Shown piece after piece: positions 23,865 to 34,451 of a stretch of 64,000 nucleotides of DNA (the stretch's first letter is position 1; each line of letters opens with the position of its first letter). The stretch comes from Deltaproteobacteria bacterium (GTDB lineage Bacteria > Myxococcota_A > UBA9160 > UBA6930), in NCBI GenBank assembly GCA_016875395.1, contig VGRF01000005.1, positions 62,001 through 126,000 on the forward strand, in the 5' to 3' direction. The position numbers and the translations under genes are program-made. The notes beneath the pieces were generated by a model. That model saw only the letters and a list, made by a program, of their open reading frames with translations, made no database searches and had not been told where the DNA came from.

Positions 23865-25954
23865 TGCGAGCGCTCCTCGCCGCGGCAGTTGTTACGGCTC
23901 TCGCATGCGCGGCGTCGGCCCAAGACGAGAAGCCGACCCCCGAGCGCGCGTACGCGGAGGCGCTGCGCATCGCGAGCGAAGACCCGGACGACGGAGCCGA
24001 GCAGCTCGCGGCGTTCGTGAAGCAGCACGCGCGGCACCCGCTCGCCGACGACGCGGGCTTGCGCCTCGCGGAGCTGCACGGCGCGGCGAAGCGGCGGCGC
24101 GAGGAGCGCGCCGTGCTGGAGCGCGTGGCTGCGATGGAGGGCGCGGACCAGGCGGAGCGCGCGCGCCTGCGCCTCGCGGTGCTGATGCGAACGACGAACG
24201 ATCTCGCCGGCGCGTACGACGTCGCGGGCGAGCTCGAATTCGCGCAGCTCTCGCAGCCCGAGCGCGAGCAGGCGCACCGCATGCTCGCCGACCTCTCGCG
24301 CGAGCTCGGCAAGAAGCGCGCGCAGCTGCGCTGGCTCGGCCAGCTACGCGGCGACGTGCGCGGGAGCGCGCGCGTCGCGGCAGTCGACGCCGAGATCGAC
24401 AGCGAGATCGCGGTGCTCACCGACACGGAGCTCGCGAAGACCGCCGCGAAGCTCGGCGCGCGCGTGCCCGCCGCGCGGCTCTGGCTGCGCAGCGCCGAGC
24501 GCGCGCTCGGGCGCGGGGATCGCGACGGCGCCCAGGCCGCGCTCGAGGAGGCGCGCCGCGCGCCGCTCGCGGGCGGCGACGCCGCGGCGCTCGCGCAGCT
24601 CGTGCGAAAGCTCTCGGGCGATCGCGGCGCGGAGGACCTGTTGGGGATGTCGGCGGCGAGCGACGGCCGCATCGACGCGAGCAAAGCGCGCGGCGTGATC
24701 GGCGTCGCGCTGCCGCTCACGGGCCCGCTCGCGCCGTTCGGCGAGGAGACGCTGCAAGGCGTGCTGGTGGCTGCAGGCTTTTTCGGCGCGCCCGGCTCGC
24801 CCGCTCCCTCGCTCGTGCTCGACGTGCGCGACACCGCCGGCTCCGCCGACGGCGCGCGCGCTGCGCTGGAAGCGTTCGCTGCGGACCCCGAGATCGTCGG
24901 CGTGATCGGGCCCCTCGCGGGCGCCGAGACTGAAGTGGCCGCCGAGATCGCGGAAGAGAACGAGCTGCCGCTCATGACGCTCTCGCGGCGCGAAGATCTC
25001 GCCGCGGGCCGCGAGTTCGTGTTTCCCCTCGCGCTTTCGCCGCGCGTCGAGGCCGAGCTCGTCGCCGAGTACGCCACGACGACGCTCGGGCTGCGCCGCT
25101 TCGCGCTGCTCTACCCGAACGACGAGTACGGGCTCGCGGTGCGCGCCGCGTTCTGGGACGCGGTGGCCGCGCGCGGCGGCGAAGTCGTCTCCGTCGTGCG
25201 CTACGCGCCCAAGACGCAGGACTTCTCGACCACGGTGCGCAAGCTCGTCGGCTTCGACTTGCTCCCGGCCGGCGTGATTGCGGCGGTGAACCAGCGCGAG
25301 GCGCTGCTGAAGCGCGCGAAGCGCCTTCCGCCGAAGCAGGCACAGGAGCTGCGGCTCGAAGCGAGCTCGCTGCTCGCGAGCGACGGCGCGCCGCTGCCGC
25401 CCTACGTCGACTTCGAAGCGCTCTTCATCCCCGACGCCGCCGAGAACGTGGGCCTGATCGCGCCGCATCTCGCCTTTCAGAACGTGCTCGGCGTGCGCCT
25501 GCTCGGGACGAGCGGCTGGCACGAGCGCAAGCTGCTCGAGCTCGCCGGCCGGCACGTGGACGGCGCGGTGTTCCCGAGCGGGTTCATCGCCGGCAGCACG
25601 CAGCCTCAGCTGATGGAGTTTCAGGCCGCGTACCAGCGCGCCTTCGCGCGCACGCCCGGCTACCTCGCGGCGCAGAGCTACGACGCGGCGCAGCTGATCG
25701 TGCGCGCGCTGCTCGAAGGCGCGGACGAGCGCGACGAGGTCGCAAAGCGGCTGCGCAAGGGCACGCTGCACGCCGGCGTTTCGGGCGTGATCGCGATCGG
25801 GCGCGAGAGCGGCGTCACGAAGCGTCCGCATCTCGTCGGCGTCGAGCGCGGCGCCTTCATGTCGGTAGACGAAGCCGGCGGTGCGCCTTTCTTGCGCGGG
25901 CGCAGCGCGCCGCCTGCTCCTTACGCCGGCGGCGAGAAGAAGCCCGAGAGCTGA
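23864..25954 (+). CDS. LppC/LpoA-like or branched-chain amino acid-binding-type periplasmic protein with N-terminal helical repeats
   Basis: A 696-residue exported protein (signal peptide [20 protein letters not shown]; the Cys at 15 might also be lipidated). Residues 25-260 are Ala-rich helices resembling TPR-like repeats. From about 285 (RGVIGVALPLTGPLAPFGEE) a type I periplasmic-binding fold follows, with VIGPLAGAETEVAAEIAEE and LRRFALLYPNDEYG. The TPR plus PBP-I order is that of LpoA/YraM-like activators of penicillin-binding proteins. It is translationally coupled to dnaJ. A role in envelope assembly or in sensing a ligand is an inference. Confidence 0.75.
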   Translation: MRALLAAAVVTALACAASAQDEKPTPERAYAEALRIASEDPDDGAEQLAAFVKQHARHPLADDAGLRLAELHGAAKRRREERAVLERVAAMEGADQAERARLRLAVLMRTTNDLAGAYDVAGELEFAQLSQPEREQAHRMLADLSRELGKKRAQLRWLGQLRGDVRGSARVAAVDAEIDSEIAVLTDTELAKTAAKLGARVPAARLWLRSAERALGRGDRDGAQAALEEARRAPLAGGDAAALAQLVRKLSGDRGAEDLLGMSAASDGRIDASKARGVIGVALPLTGPLAPFGEETLQGVLVAAGFFGAPGSPAPSLVLDVRDTAGSADGARAALEAFAADPEIVGVIGPLAGAETEVAAEIAEENELPLMTLSRREDLAAGREFVFPLALSPRVEAELVAEYATTTLGLRRFALLYPNDEYGLAVRAAFWDAVAARGGEVVSVVRYAPKTQDFSTTVRKLVGFDLLPAGVIAAVNQREALLKRAKRLPPKQAQELRLEASSLLASDGAPLPPYVDFEALFIPDAAENVGLIAPHLAFQNVLGVRLLGTSGWHERKLLELAGRHVDGAVFPSGFIAGSTQPQLMEFQAAYQRAFARTPGYLAAQSYDAAQLIVRALLEGADERDEVAKRLRKGTLHAGVSGVIAIGRESGVTKRPHLVGVERGAFMSVDEAGGAPFLRGRSAPPAPYAGGEKKPES

Positions 25955-26035
25955 GAGAGCGCGCGCTCCTTCGCCGAGCGCCGACTGACTCGTTTCCCGT
26001 CAAGTGGCGCACTCGCAGCGTCGAAACGCAGCGAA

Positions 26036-28456
<2,421 letters not shown>

Positions 28457-28463
28457 GAGAAGA

Positions 28464-28492
28464 TCGGCCGGCCTCGAAGACTCGCCGGCCGA
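28464..28492. repeat. Hairpin with conserved loop, copy 2 (stem TCGGCCGGC)
   Basis: A perfect 9-bp stem, TCGGCCGGC (28464-28472) with GCCGGCCGA (28484-28492), encloses the 11-base loop CTCGAAGACTC. Compared with the copy at 9389, ten of eleven loop bases are identical while the stem differs in a compensating way. It begins 8 bases after the lon stop and may be its terminator or 3'-end processing signal. Confidence 0.6.
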
Positions 28493-28804
28493 AGAGTCTC
28501 TCGCGCGGGCAGCAGCCGCGCTGCGGCGGGGGCTCGCGCCGCTCGGCCGCGTGGGCGCGTCTGGGTGTTGCCGTGCGCCGACCGAGGATTTTGGCGCGAT
28601 GCAGCCGAGCGTGAGCGCGCCCACGCCCGGGCACTCGCTCTGCGACCCCCGCCTCCGCGCGGCTGCTGGGGTGGACTCGAAGAGGCTCTCGGCGCGGGCT
28701 GGGAGGAGACGCGGGTGAATCTCCGCCGGCCATTGGGGCCGGGGGAGATTCACTTGGGTTCGAGGCTTGCGTCGGTTCGAGTTGGTGCGGGTACCGTGGT
28801 TTGC
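28493..28804. other. Noncoding spacer upstream of thiL
   Basis: Between lon and thiL I find no convincing gene. An open frame runs in from 28565, but it has no ribosome binding site and its composition is poor. The stretch contains the large hairpin at 28715-28753, so it is probably the thiL promoter/leader region. I looked for TPP-riboswitch signatures (CUGAGA and the conserved downstream elements) and did not find them. Confidence 0.45.
28715..28753. promoter_or_regulatory. Large inverted repeat upstream of thiL
   Basis: GTGAATCTCC (28715-28724) pairs with GGAGATTCAC (28744-28753). After one G-G mismatch, CCGGCC pairs with GGCCGG around the loop ATTGG, for a 16-bp stem in all. It ends 51 bases before the thiL start. 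It could be a dimeric repressor operator at DNA level or a leader hairpin in RNA; nothing distinguishes the two. Confidence 0.5.
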
Positions 28805-29761
28805 GTGAAGACGCGGATTCGTGACGTGGGAGAGTTCGGGCTGATCGCGCGCATCGAGGCGCTGAGTCGACGCGCCTTTGGGTCGCGGGCTCTGCCGTCG
28901 GTCGCGCTCGGGATCGGAGATGACGCGGCGCTGTTGCGGGTGCGCGCGGGCGAGCAGGTAGTCGTCACGACGGACGCGCTGGTCGAGGGTGTGCACTTCG
29001 ACTTTGCGCAGGAGTCGGCGCGCACCGCGGGGCGGCGCGCGCTCGTCGCGAATCTGTCGGATCTCGCGGCGACGGGAGCGCGGCCGCTGGGGTTCGTCGT
29101 CGCGCTGGCGGCGCCGCCGAGCTTGGAGCTGGCGCGGGCGCTCGGGATTGCGCGCGGGCTCCTCGATGTCGCGGCGCAGCTCGATTGCCCGCTCGTGGGT
29201 GGGAATCTCGCGCGCGCGTCGGAGGTGAGCGTCGCGATCACGGCCATCGGGGCGGTTCGCGCGGGGCGGGGGTTGTTACGGAGCGGGGCGCGTGCGGGGG
29301 ACCGAGTGTTCGTTACCGGCACGCTCGGCGGCGCCGCGCTGGACCGCGCGCGGAAGCGCGTCACGCGCGCCGCGGTTCCGCGCATCGGGGCGGGAATCGC
29401 GCTGGCGCGGACGCGTGGCGTGGGGGCGTGCATCGACGTGTCGGACGGGCTCGCGGCGGATCTGATGCACGTGTGCCGCGCGTCGGGTGTTCGGGCGCGG
29501 CTCGAGGTCGCCGCGATTCCGACGCCGTCCGGGTTTGCCAAGGCGTGTGCGCGGGTGCGGCGCGATCCGCTCGCGCTCGCGCTCGCGGGTGGGGAGGACT
29601 ACGAGCTGCTGTTCACCGCGCGCGGCGGCGCGGCGAAAACGGGTTTGCTGTCGCGAAGGCTCGGCGTGCGCGTGACCGAGATCGGGCGGATCGAGGCGGG
29701 GCGGGCGGCGGTGCTCGGGTTGCCGGAAGGGCTCGGGGCCGGCGGGTTCCGGCACTACTGA
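28805..29761 (+). CDS. thiL: Thiamine-monophosphate kinase
   Basis: A 318-residue enzyme phosphorylating thiamine monophosphate to thiamine diphosphate. The PurM/AIRS-type fold is clear: the metal/ATP-binding segment IGDDAALLRV (about 38-47), VVTTDALVEGVHF, the RALVANLSDLAATGARPLG helix, CIDVSDGLAADLMHV and LAGGEDYELLFT. The GTG at 28805 gives the normal family N-terminus (VGEFGLIARI), though its ribosome binding site is weak and earlier GTGs in frame exist. Composition is less biased toward C-ending codons than in neighbours. It stands alone between lon and the chemotaxis operon. Confidence 0.9.
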   Translation: MKTRIRDVGEFGLIARIEALSRRAFGSRALPSVALGIGDDAALLRVRAGEQVVVTTDALVEGVHFDFAQESARTAGRRALVANLSDLAATGARPLGFVVALAAPPSLELARALGIARGLLDVAAQLDCPLVGGNLARASEVSVAITAIGAVRAGRGLLRSGARAGDRVFVTGTLGGAALDRARKRVTRAAVPRIGAGIALARTRGVGACIDVSDGLAADLMHVCRASGVRARLEVAAIPTPSGFAKACARVRRDPLALALAGGEDYELLFTARGGAAKTGLLSRRLGVRVTEIGRIEAGRAAVLGLPEGLGAGGFRHY

Positions 29762-29867
29762 GGCGCCTTCGCGCGGCCGATCGAAGCTGAAGCGGGGCCG
29801 CGCATCCCCCGCGCGGGGAGGGGCGCCAAGCGTCCGGAATCGCTTCGGCTTCGGGCGTCAAGCCCGG

Positions 29868-29884
29868 CATCGGCAATGCCGATG
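29868..29884. promoter_or_regulatory. Short palindrome just before the chemoreceptor gene
   Basis: CATCGGC (29868-29874) and GCCGATG (29878-29884) form a 7-bp stem with loop AAT, nine bases upstream of the MCP GTG start. It could sequester the translation start or be an operator. No other promoter element stands out in the 131-base gap after thiL. Confidence 0.35.
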
Positions 29885-29892
29885 AATCGCCC

Positions 29893-31158
29893 GTGCGTCT
29901 CTCCCTCGTCCACAAGTTTGCGCTCGGTTCGGTAGCCGCTGCGGGCTCGGCGCTGATCGTGCCTCCGCTCGCGGCTTCCGTGGGTTTGCCTGCGAGCCCG
30001 GTGCTCGTGCACTCGCTCGCGGTCGTGATCGGCGCGGGCGTGGGCGTCGCGTTCGCGCGGCGCTTGTTGGGCGAACCGAGTGAGGCGGCGAAGCTGGCGA
30101 AGCGCGCAGTGCGCGGGGACTACGTGGCGCTCGACGCGATGCCGGCAGCGCCGCCGATCGAGGATGAAGCGCACGAGCTCGCGGTGGCGGCGGCGCAGCT
30201 CGGCGAGCGGCTGCGCGCGCTCTCCGGCCAGTCGCAGGCGCTGGCGGAGCGCATGCAGCGTTCGGTCGAGTCGTTCGCGCAGGGCGGCAAGCGCGCGGAC
30301 GCAAGTGCGCGCGAGATCGCCGAGACGGCGAACGGGCTCGCGAAGGGCAGCGCGAATCAAAAGCAGCTGCTCGCGGACGTGCAGCGGCTGTCGGCGGAGA
30401 TCGCGTCGGCGATCGAGGCGAACGCGTCGCGCGCGCGCGAGGCGTTCGGCTTCGCGGCCGAGGCGAATCAGAAGGCGAACGCGGGCGTAGACGTGTCGCG
30501 CCTCGCGATCGAGAAGATGCGCAGCGTGTTCGAGCGCATGGAGCACGCGGGCAAGCTGGTGTTCGATCTCGAAGCGAAGACGCGCCACGTGCACCAGATC
30601 ACGGAGCTGATCACGAGCGTCGCGTCGCGCACGAACTTGCTCTCGCTGAATGCGTCGATCGAAGCGGCGCGCGCGGGCGAGGCGGGTCGCGGTTTCGCGG
30701 TGGTCGCAGACGAGATTCGCAAGCTCGCCGAGAGCGCGCAGCGCAGCGGCGACGAGATCTCGAAGCTCGTGGGCGAGATCGAGAGCGGCACGCGCAGCGT
30801 CGCCGACGAGATGCGCCAATCGGGCCAGGTGATCGCCGAGGGCCGCGACGACGTGAACACGATCTTCCACTCGCTCGAGCAGATTCGCGCCGCCGTGGGC
30901 GAGGCCTCGACGCGTGCGGAGGAGATCTTCGAGCAGGCCGACGTGCAGGCGCAGGGCGCCGAGCGCATGGTCGCGGCGGTGAGCGAAGTCGCGGGCGTCT
31001 CGGGCGAGAACGTCGCGAGCGTCGACCTCGTCGCGGGCAGCGCGGAGCAGCAGCTCGAGACGATCGCGGAGCTGGTGGCGGGAGCGCACGAGCTGGCCGT
31101 CGTGGCGCGCGAGCTGGGTGAAGCGACCGTGCGTTCGCGCAGCGGAGCCGCGCGATGA
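29893..31158 (+). CDS. Methyl-accepting chemotaxis protein without a large sensor domain
   Basis: A 421-residue receptor. Two hydrophobic segments (about 8-30 and 36-56) are separated by only a few residues, so almost nothing is exposed to the periplasm. The cytoplasmic part is a long coiled coil with the conserved signalling tip [33 protein letters not shown] (shown in part: [19 protein letters not shown]) around residues 245-270. There is no C-terminal CheR-docking pentapeptide. It probably senses a membrane or cytoplasmic cue or relays signals from partners. GTG start at 29893. Its stop overlaps the cheW start (ATGA), beginning a tightly coupled operon. Confidence 0.9.
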   Translation: MRLSLVHKFALGSVAAAGSALIVPPLAASVGLPASPVLVHSLAVVIGAGVGVAFARRLLGEPSEAAKLAKRAVRGDYVALDAMPAAPPIEDEAHELAVAAAQLGERLRALSGQSQALAERMQRSVESFAQGGKRADASAREIAETANGLAKGSANQKQLLADVQRLSAEIASAIEANASRAREAFGFAAEANQKANAGVDVSRLAIEKMRSVFERMEHAGKLVFDLEAKTRHVHQITELITSVASRTNLLSLNASIEAARAGEAGRGFAVVADEIRKLAESAQRSGDEISKLVGEIESGTRSVADEMRQSGQVIAEGRDDVNTIFHSLEQIRAAVGEASTRAEEIFEQADVQAQGAERMVAAVSEVAGVSGENVASVDLVAGSAEQQLETIAELVAGAHELAVVARELGEATVRSRSGAAR

Positions 31159-31619
31159 GCGCCGCAGACGAGAGCCGCATGCTCGCGTTCGAGCTCGGCG
31201 GCGCGCTGTTCGCGCTACCGATTTCGGGCGTGGTGGAAGTCGCCGAGGCCGCGCGCATCGCGCCGGTGCCGATGCTGCCGCGCGGGAGCTTCGGCGTGGT
31301 GAATCACCACGGCGACGCGTTGCCCGTAGTGTTCGGCGGCGGGCTGCTCGAGTTCGCGGGCGCGAGCTCGCCCACGCGCTTGTTGGTGCTCGCGGGCGAC
31401 GCCGATGATCCGGATCGCTACGGGTTGCCCGTAGACCGCATCGTCGGTCTCGTGGCCGGTGAGGCGAAGATCGCGCGCGGCGAGAGCCCGGTGGCGGAGC
31501 GCCGCCAGCACGAAGGCCGCGTGATGAGCGTGATCGATCCGCGCAGGTTGCTCGCCTGCGCGCTCGCGAGGGTCGAAGAGTCGATGAGCGGCGCAAAGCC
31601 GCAGGGGGAGGCGCAATGA
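31155..31619 (+). CDS. cheW: Chemotaxis coupling protein CheW
   Basis: A 154-residue CheW-domain scaffold that links the receptor to CheA. The fold is seen in [21 protein letters not shown] (first 30 residues), the [11 protein letters not shown] strand, [12 protein letters not shown] and [11 protein letters not shown]. It overlaps both neighbours by 4 bases (ATGA at each end), so MCP, CheW and CheY are made from one coupled message. Confidence 0.88.
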   Translation: MSAADESRMLAFELGGALFALPISGVVEVAEAARIAPVPMLPRGSFGVVNHHGDALPVVFGGGLLEFAGASSPTRLLVLAGDADDPDRYGLPVDRIVGLVAGEAKIARGESPVAERRQHEGRVMSVIDPRRLLACALARVEESMSGAKPQGEAQ

Positions 31620-31984
31620 AGAGGGTTCTCATCGCAGACGACGCATCGTTCATGCGTCAGATGATCCGCGACATCATCGAGCCGGAGGGCTACGAGGTCG
31701 TGGGCGAGGCGTCCGACGGCGTCGAAGTCGTCGACAAGTTCCGCAAGCTGCGGCCGGACCTCGTGATGATGGACATCGTGATGCCCAAGCGATCGGGCAT
31801 CGACGCCGTGCGCACGATCCGCTCCGAGGACGCGACCGCCACGATCGTGATGTGCAGCGCGCTCGGTCAGGAGACGCTCGTGATGGAGGCGATCCAGGCC
31901 GGCGCCAAGGACTTCATCGTGAAGCCCTTCAAGCCCGACGCCGTGATCGCGACGCTCGCGAAGGTGGTGGAGAAGGCCGCGTAG
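31616..31984 (+). CDS. cheY: Chemotaxis response regulator CheY
   Basis: A 122-residue single-domain receiver. The acidic pair D8-D9, phosphoacceptor D53 (VMMDIVMPK), S81 and K103 (IVKPFKP) are all in place, so it should be a working phosphoryl acceptor for CheA. No output domain is attached; it acts on a motor or other target by direct binding. A 157-base spacer containing a dispersed repeat separates it from cheA. Confidence 0.93.
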   Translation: MKRVLIADDASFMRQMIRDIIEPEGYEVVGEASDGVEVVDKFRKLRPDLVMMDIVMPKRSGIDAVRTIRSEDATATIVMCSALGQETLVMEAIQAGAKDFIVKPFKPDAVIATLAKVVEKAA

Positions 31985-32100
31985 CGGCGCCACGCGCACG
32001 TGCTCAACCCTCCCCTCCTCCTTCCTGGAACCTCCGTGCCCTTCAGCGCCTCGCGGGTCGTCGTGAGCGGCAAGCCGCCGAGTACCGCGCAAGCGGTGTA

Positions 32101-32135
32101 GGCGGCGCGCAGCGAGGCCAGCCGAGCGGAGCTCG
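32101..32135. repeat. Dispersed intergenic motif GCGCGCAGCGAGGCC..GCCGAGCGGAGC
   Basis: GCGCGCAGCGAGGC followed by CCGAGCGGAGC closely matches the stretch at 9464-9492, and its first part recurs at 51776. All three are in spacers. Such motifs are common in GC-rich genomes and their function is unknown. This copy lies just upstream of cheA. Confidence 0.4.
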
Positions 32136-32141
32136 GAAAAG

Positions 32142-32561
32142 ATGGATCTAGCCAAGTACCGCGCGCTCTTTCTCGAGGAAGCGACCGAGCACCTCGCGGA
32201 GCTTTCGCGCGCGCTGCTCGCGCTCGAGAAGAACGCCGCCGACGCGGAAGCCATCGACGCAGCGTTCCGCATGGCGCACTCGATCAAGGGCATGGCGGCG
32301 TCGCTCGACTATCAGGGTCCGACCGAGCTCGCACACAAGCTCGAGGACCTGCTCGCCGCGCAGCGCGCGGCCGGCGCCGTCGACGCGCGGGCGAGCGCGC
32401 TCTTGTTCCGCGCGCTCGAGGGCCTCGAGCGCATGGTGGCAGCGCTGCGCGCGACGGGGGAGCCGCCCGCCGCCGATCCTGCGCTGATCGCCGAGTTATC
32501 AGGGACGGCGACCGAGCCGAACGAGTCGCCGCCAAAAAAATCGTCAGCGCGGCGCCCGTAG
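32142..32561 (+). CDS. cheA: CheA N-terminal (P1/Hpt) reading frame; zero-frame product of a frameshifting cheA
   Basis: The zero frame gives 139 residues: a histidine phosphotransfer domain with the phosphorylated His46 in MAHSIKGMAA, then a Pro/Ala linker ending ESPPKKSSARRP. The kinase, dimerisation and CheW-binding parts follow in the -1 frame. The switch point is a run of seven A (32534-32540) read as CCA-AAA-AAA, the phase required for tandem -1 slippage. A -1 shift there gives a continuous 544-residue CheA (bases 32142-33775). Without a shift, translation stops at TAG 32559-32561 and yields P1 alone. The ATG follows GGAAAAG. Confidence 0.8.
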   Translation: MDLAKYRALFLEEATEHLAELSRALLALEKNAADAEAIDAAFRMAHSIKGMAASLDYQGPTELAHKLEDLLAAQRAAGAVDARASALLFRALEGLERMVAALRATGEPPAADPALIAELSGTATEPNESPPKKSSARRP

Positions 32562-32576
32562 CCGAGGCCGCCGCGC
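32534..32576 (+). promoter_or_regulatory. Candidate -1 programmed frameshift site in cheA
   Basis: The slippery heptamer A-AAA-AAA (32534-32540) is in zero-frame phase. Six bases later, GCGCGGCG (32547-32554) can pair perfectly with CGCCGCGC (32569-32576), an 8-bp GC stem with a 14-base loop that contains the zero-frame TAG. Slippery site, spacer of 6 and downstream stem match the classical bacterial -1 signal of the dnaX type. No other run of seven A was noticed in this GC-rich window. Confidence 0.6.
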
Positions 32577-33775
32577 CGCCCGAGAGGCCGCCAACGCAAG
32601 CACAAGTCGCGGTGCCGTCCGGCGCGCAGCCGCCGACCCTGCGAGTGCGCGTCGAGATGCTCGATCGCTTCATCTCCTCGGTCGGCGAGGTCGTGCTGTC
32701 GTCGAGCCAGCTGCGCGGCATGGCGCAGCGCGAGCGCGGCGCGTCCGCGGAGCTCGCGGCGGGGCTCGATCGCATGGACCGCGTGGTCGCGGACCTGCAG
32801 CGCCGCGCGCTCGGCATGCGCACCGCGCCGCTCCAGCGCGTGGTCGAGCCGTTGCCGCGCACGGCGCGCGAGCTCGCGCGCGAGCTGGGCAAGCAGGTCG
32901 AGGTGGAGATTCGCGGCGCGGAGCTCGAGCTCGATCGCTCGATTCTCGACCGCCTCGGCGATCCGCTCGTTCACCTCGTCCGCAACGCCGTCGATCACGG
33001 CCTCGAGTCGCCGAGCGCGCGCACGCAGGCGGGCAAACCGCCCGCGGGCCGCATCGTGATCGAGGCGCGCCGCGAACGCGATCACGTGCGCATCGCGGTC
33101 TCCGACGACGGCAAGGGCATCGACCTCGAGCGCGTGAAGCGCCGCGCCGTCGAGGCGGGGCTCTTGCACGCGGACCTCGCCGACGACCTCCCGCCCGACG
33201 AGATCGCGGCGCTCGTGTTCCGCCCCGGGCTCTCGACCGCGCAGGAAGTCTCGAAGATCTCCGGCCGCGGCGTCGGCATGGACGCGGTGAAGGCGACCAT
33301 CGAGGCGCTCGGCGGCGGCGTCGAGCTCGCCTCGCAGCCCGGCCTCGGCACCACGACGTTGCTGCTGGTGCCGGTGACCGCGGCCGTGCAGCGCATGTTG
33401 TTGTTAGTGGTCGCGGGCGAGATCGTGGGTCTACCGATCTCGAAGGTGGAGCGCGTCGTCGAGCTCGACACCGCTAGCATCGAAGATGCTGGCCGCGAGC
33501 GCTTCGCGATCGTCGACGACGCGCCGATGCTCGTGATCGATCTCGCCGAGCGCCTCGGCCTCGGCGAGCGCCGCCGCGCTGGGGTCGCGCCGCTCGTGAT
33601 CGTCGACGTGCGCGAGCAGCAGATCGGCCTCGTCGTGGAGCGCCTCCACGGTCAGCAGGAGATCTACGTGAAGCCGCTGCCGCGCCTGCTCGCGCGCGCA
33701 CGCGGGCTCGCGGGGCTCACGGTGCTCTCGGACGGTGCGCCCGTGTTCCTGCTCGATCTCGGGCCGCTCGCATGA
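32540..33775 (+). CDS. cheA: CheA kinase core (P3-P4-P5), read in the -1 frame after slippage
   Basis: The -1 frame opens directly at the A-run and continues for 411 residues: a short linker, the P3 dimerisation helices (VEMLDRFISSVGEVVLSSSQL), the P4 HATPase with N-box HLVRNAVDHGLE, G1 DDGKGID and G2 ISGRGVGMDAV, and a P5 CheW-like domain ending FLLDLGPLA. P2 (CheY-binding) is absent. A GTG at 32612 could start a separate protein but has no ribosome binding site, which favours frameshifting over reinitiation. It overlaps cheC by 4 bases. Alternatively a one-base deletion in the A-run broke the gene, or the run is a sequencing error. Confidence 0.8.
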   Translation: MVSAAPVAEAAAPPERPPTQAQVAVPSGAQPPTLRVRVEMLDRFISSVGEVVLSSSQLRGMAQRERGASAELAAGLDRMDRVVADLQRRALGMRTAPLQRVVEPLPRTARELARELGKQVEVEIRGAELELDRSILDRLGDPLVHLVRNAVDHGLESPSARTQAGKPPAGRIVIEARRERDHVRIAVSDDGKGIDLERVKRRAVEAGLLHADLADDLPPDEIAALVFRPGLSTAQEVSKISGRGVGMDAVKATIEALGGGVELASQPGLGTTTLLLVPVTAAVQRMLLLVVAGEIVGLPISKVERVVELDTASIEDAGRERFAIVDDAPMLVIDLAERLGLGERRRAGVAPLVIVDVREQQIGLVVERLHGQQEIYVKPLPRLLARARGLAGLTVLSDGAPVFLLDLGPLA

Positions 33776-34362
33776 CGCAGCTCGCAAATCACGACGCAGC
33801 GAGCGCGCGCCGCATCGACCGGCTGTGCGAGCTCACGAGCATCGGCGCGGGCCACGCAGCGGGCGCGTTCGCCGCGCTGCTCGGGCGCGCGTGGGAGATG
33901 CGCGTGCCGCGCGCGCGCGTGCTCGAGGCAGGCGAGCTGGACGCGCCGCTCGCGCAGCTCGGCGGGGCCGACGCCTCGGAGTGCAGCGGCGTGATTTTCG
34001 AAGTGCAGGGCGGACTCGGCGGCGTGCTCGGGTTGTTATGGCCGCCAGCGAGCCGCGACGCGCTGCTCAATGCGCTCCTCGGCGAGAACGCGAGCATCGA
34101 GGCGCAGGCGCAGTCGGCGCTCCAGGAGGTCGCGAACATCGCAGCCTCGCACTTCGCGACCGCGCTCGGGCAGATGCTCGGCGAGAGCGTGCTCATCTCG
34201 GTGCCGCAGCTCGAGACGTCGGGCGCGCCCGCGGCCTTCATCGCTCAGGTGGCTGCGAACGCCAGCCAGCGCCCGGTGCTGCGGATCGAGATCGCGCTGC
34301 GTGATCGCGCGACCGGGCACGAAGTGCTGCTCGCGTACGCGCCCAGCGAGCTCGGCGCCTAG
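33772..34362 (+). CDS. cheC: CheC/CheX-family CheY-phosphate phosphatase
   Basis: A 196-residue protein of the CheC class, which dephosphorylates CheY-P. CheC carries two active sites of the form ExxN. The first helix here reads ELTSIGAGHAAGAFAALLGR, with Ser where Asn is expected. The second, LQEVANIAASHFATALGQML, keeps E and N. It therefore probably works with one site. Its ATG overlaps the cheA stop. No cheR, cheB or cheD is nearby, so signal termination here rests on this phosphatase rather than on receptor methylation. Confidence 0.78.
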   Translation: MTQLANHDAASARRIDRLCELTSIGAGHAAGAFAALLGRAWEMRVPRARVLEAGELDAPLAQLGGADASECSGVIFEVQGGLGGVLGLLWPPASRDALLNALLGENASIEAQAQSALQEVANIAASHFATALGQMLGESVLISVPQLETSGAPAAFIAQVAANASQRPVLRIEIALRDRATGHEVLLAYAPSELGA

Positions 34363-34451
34363 AACCCATCTCGAGATTCCTCCCGTCGCCGGGCGCGCGG
34401 CGAATCCGAGCGGAGTCGAGGCGGTGGCCGCGTGATAAGTTCGCGCGCCGC

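Noticed and set aside
28565-28804. N-terminal extension of thiL
   Set aside because: The frame is open upstream, but the translated 80 residues are low-complexity, lack a start signal and include the large hairpin; ThiL homologues start at VGEFGLI.
28457-28804. TPP riboswitch upstream of thiL
   Set aside because: The conserved CUGAGA element and the paired pyrophosphate-binding segment are not found.
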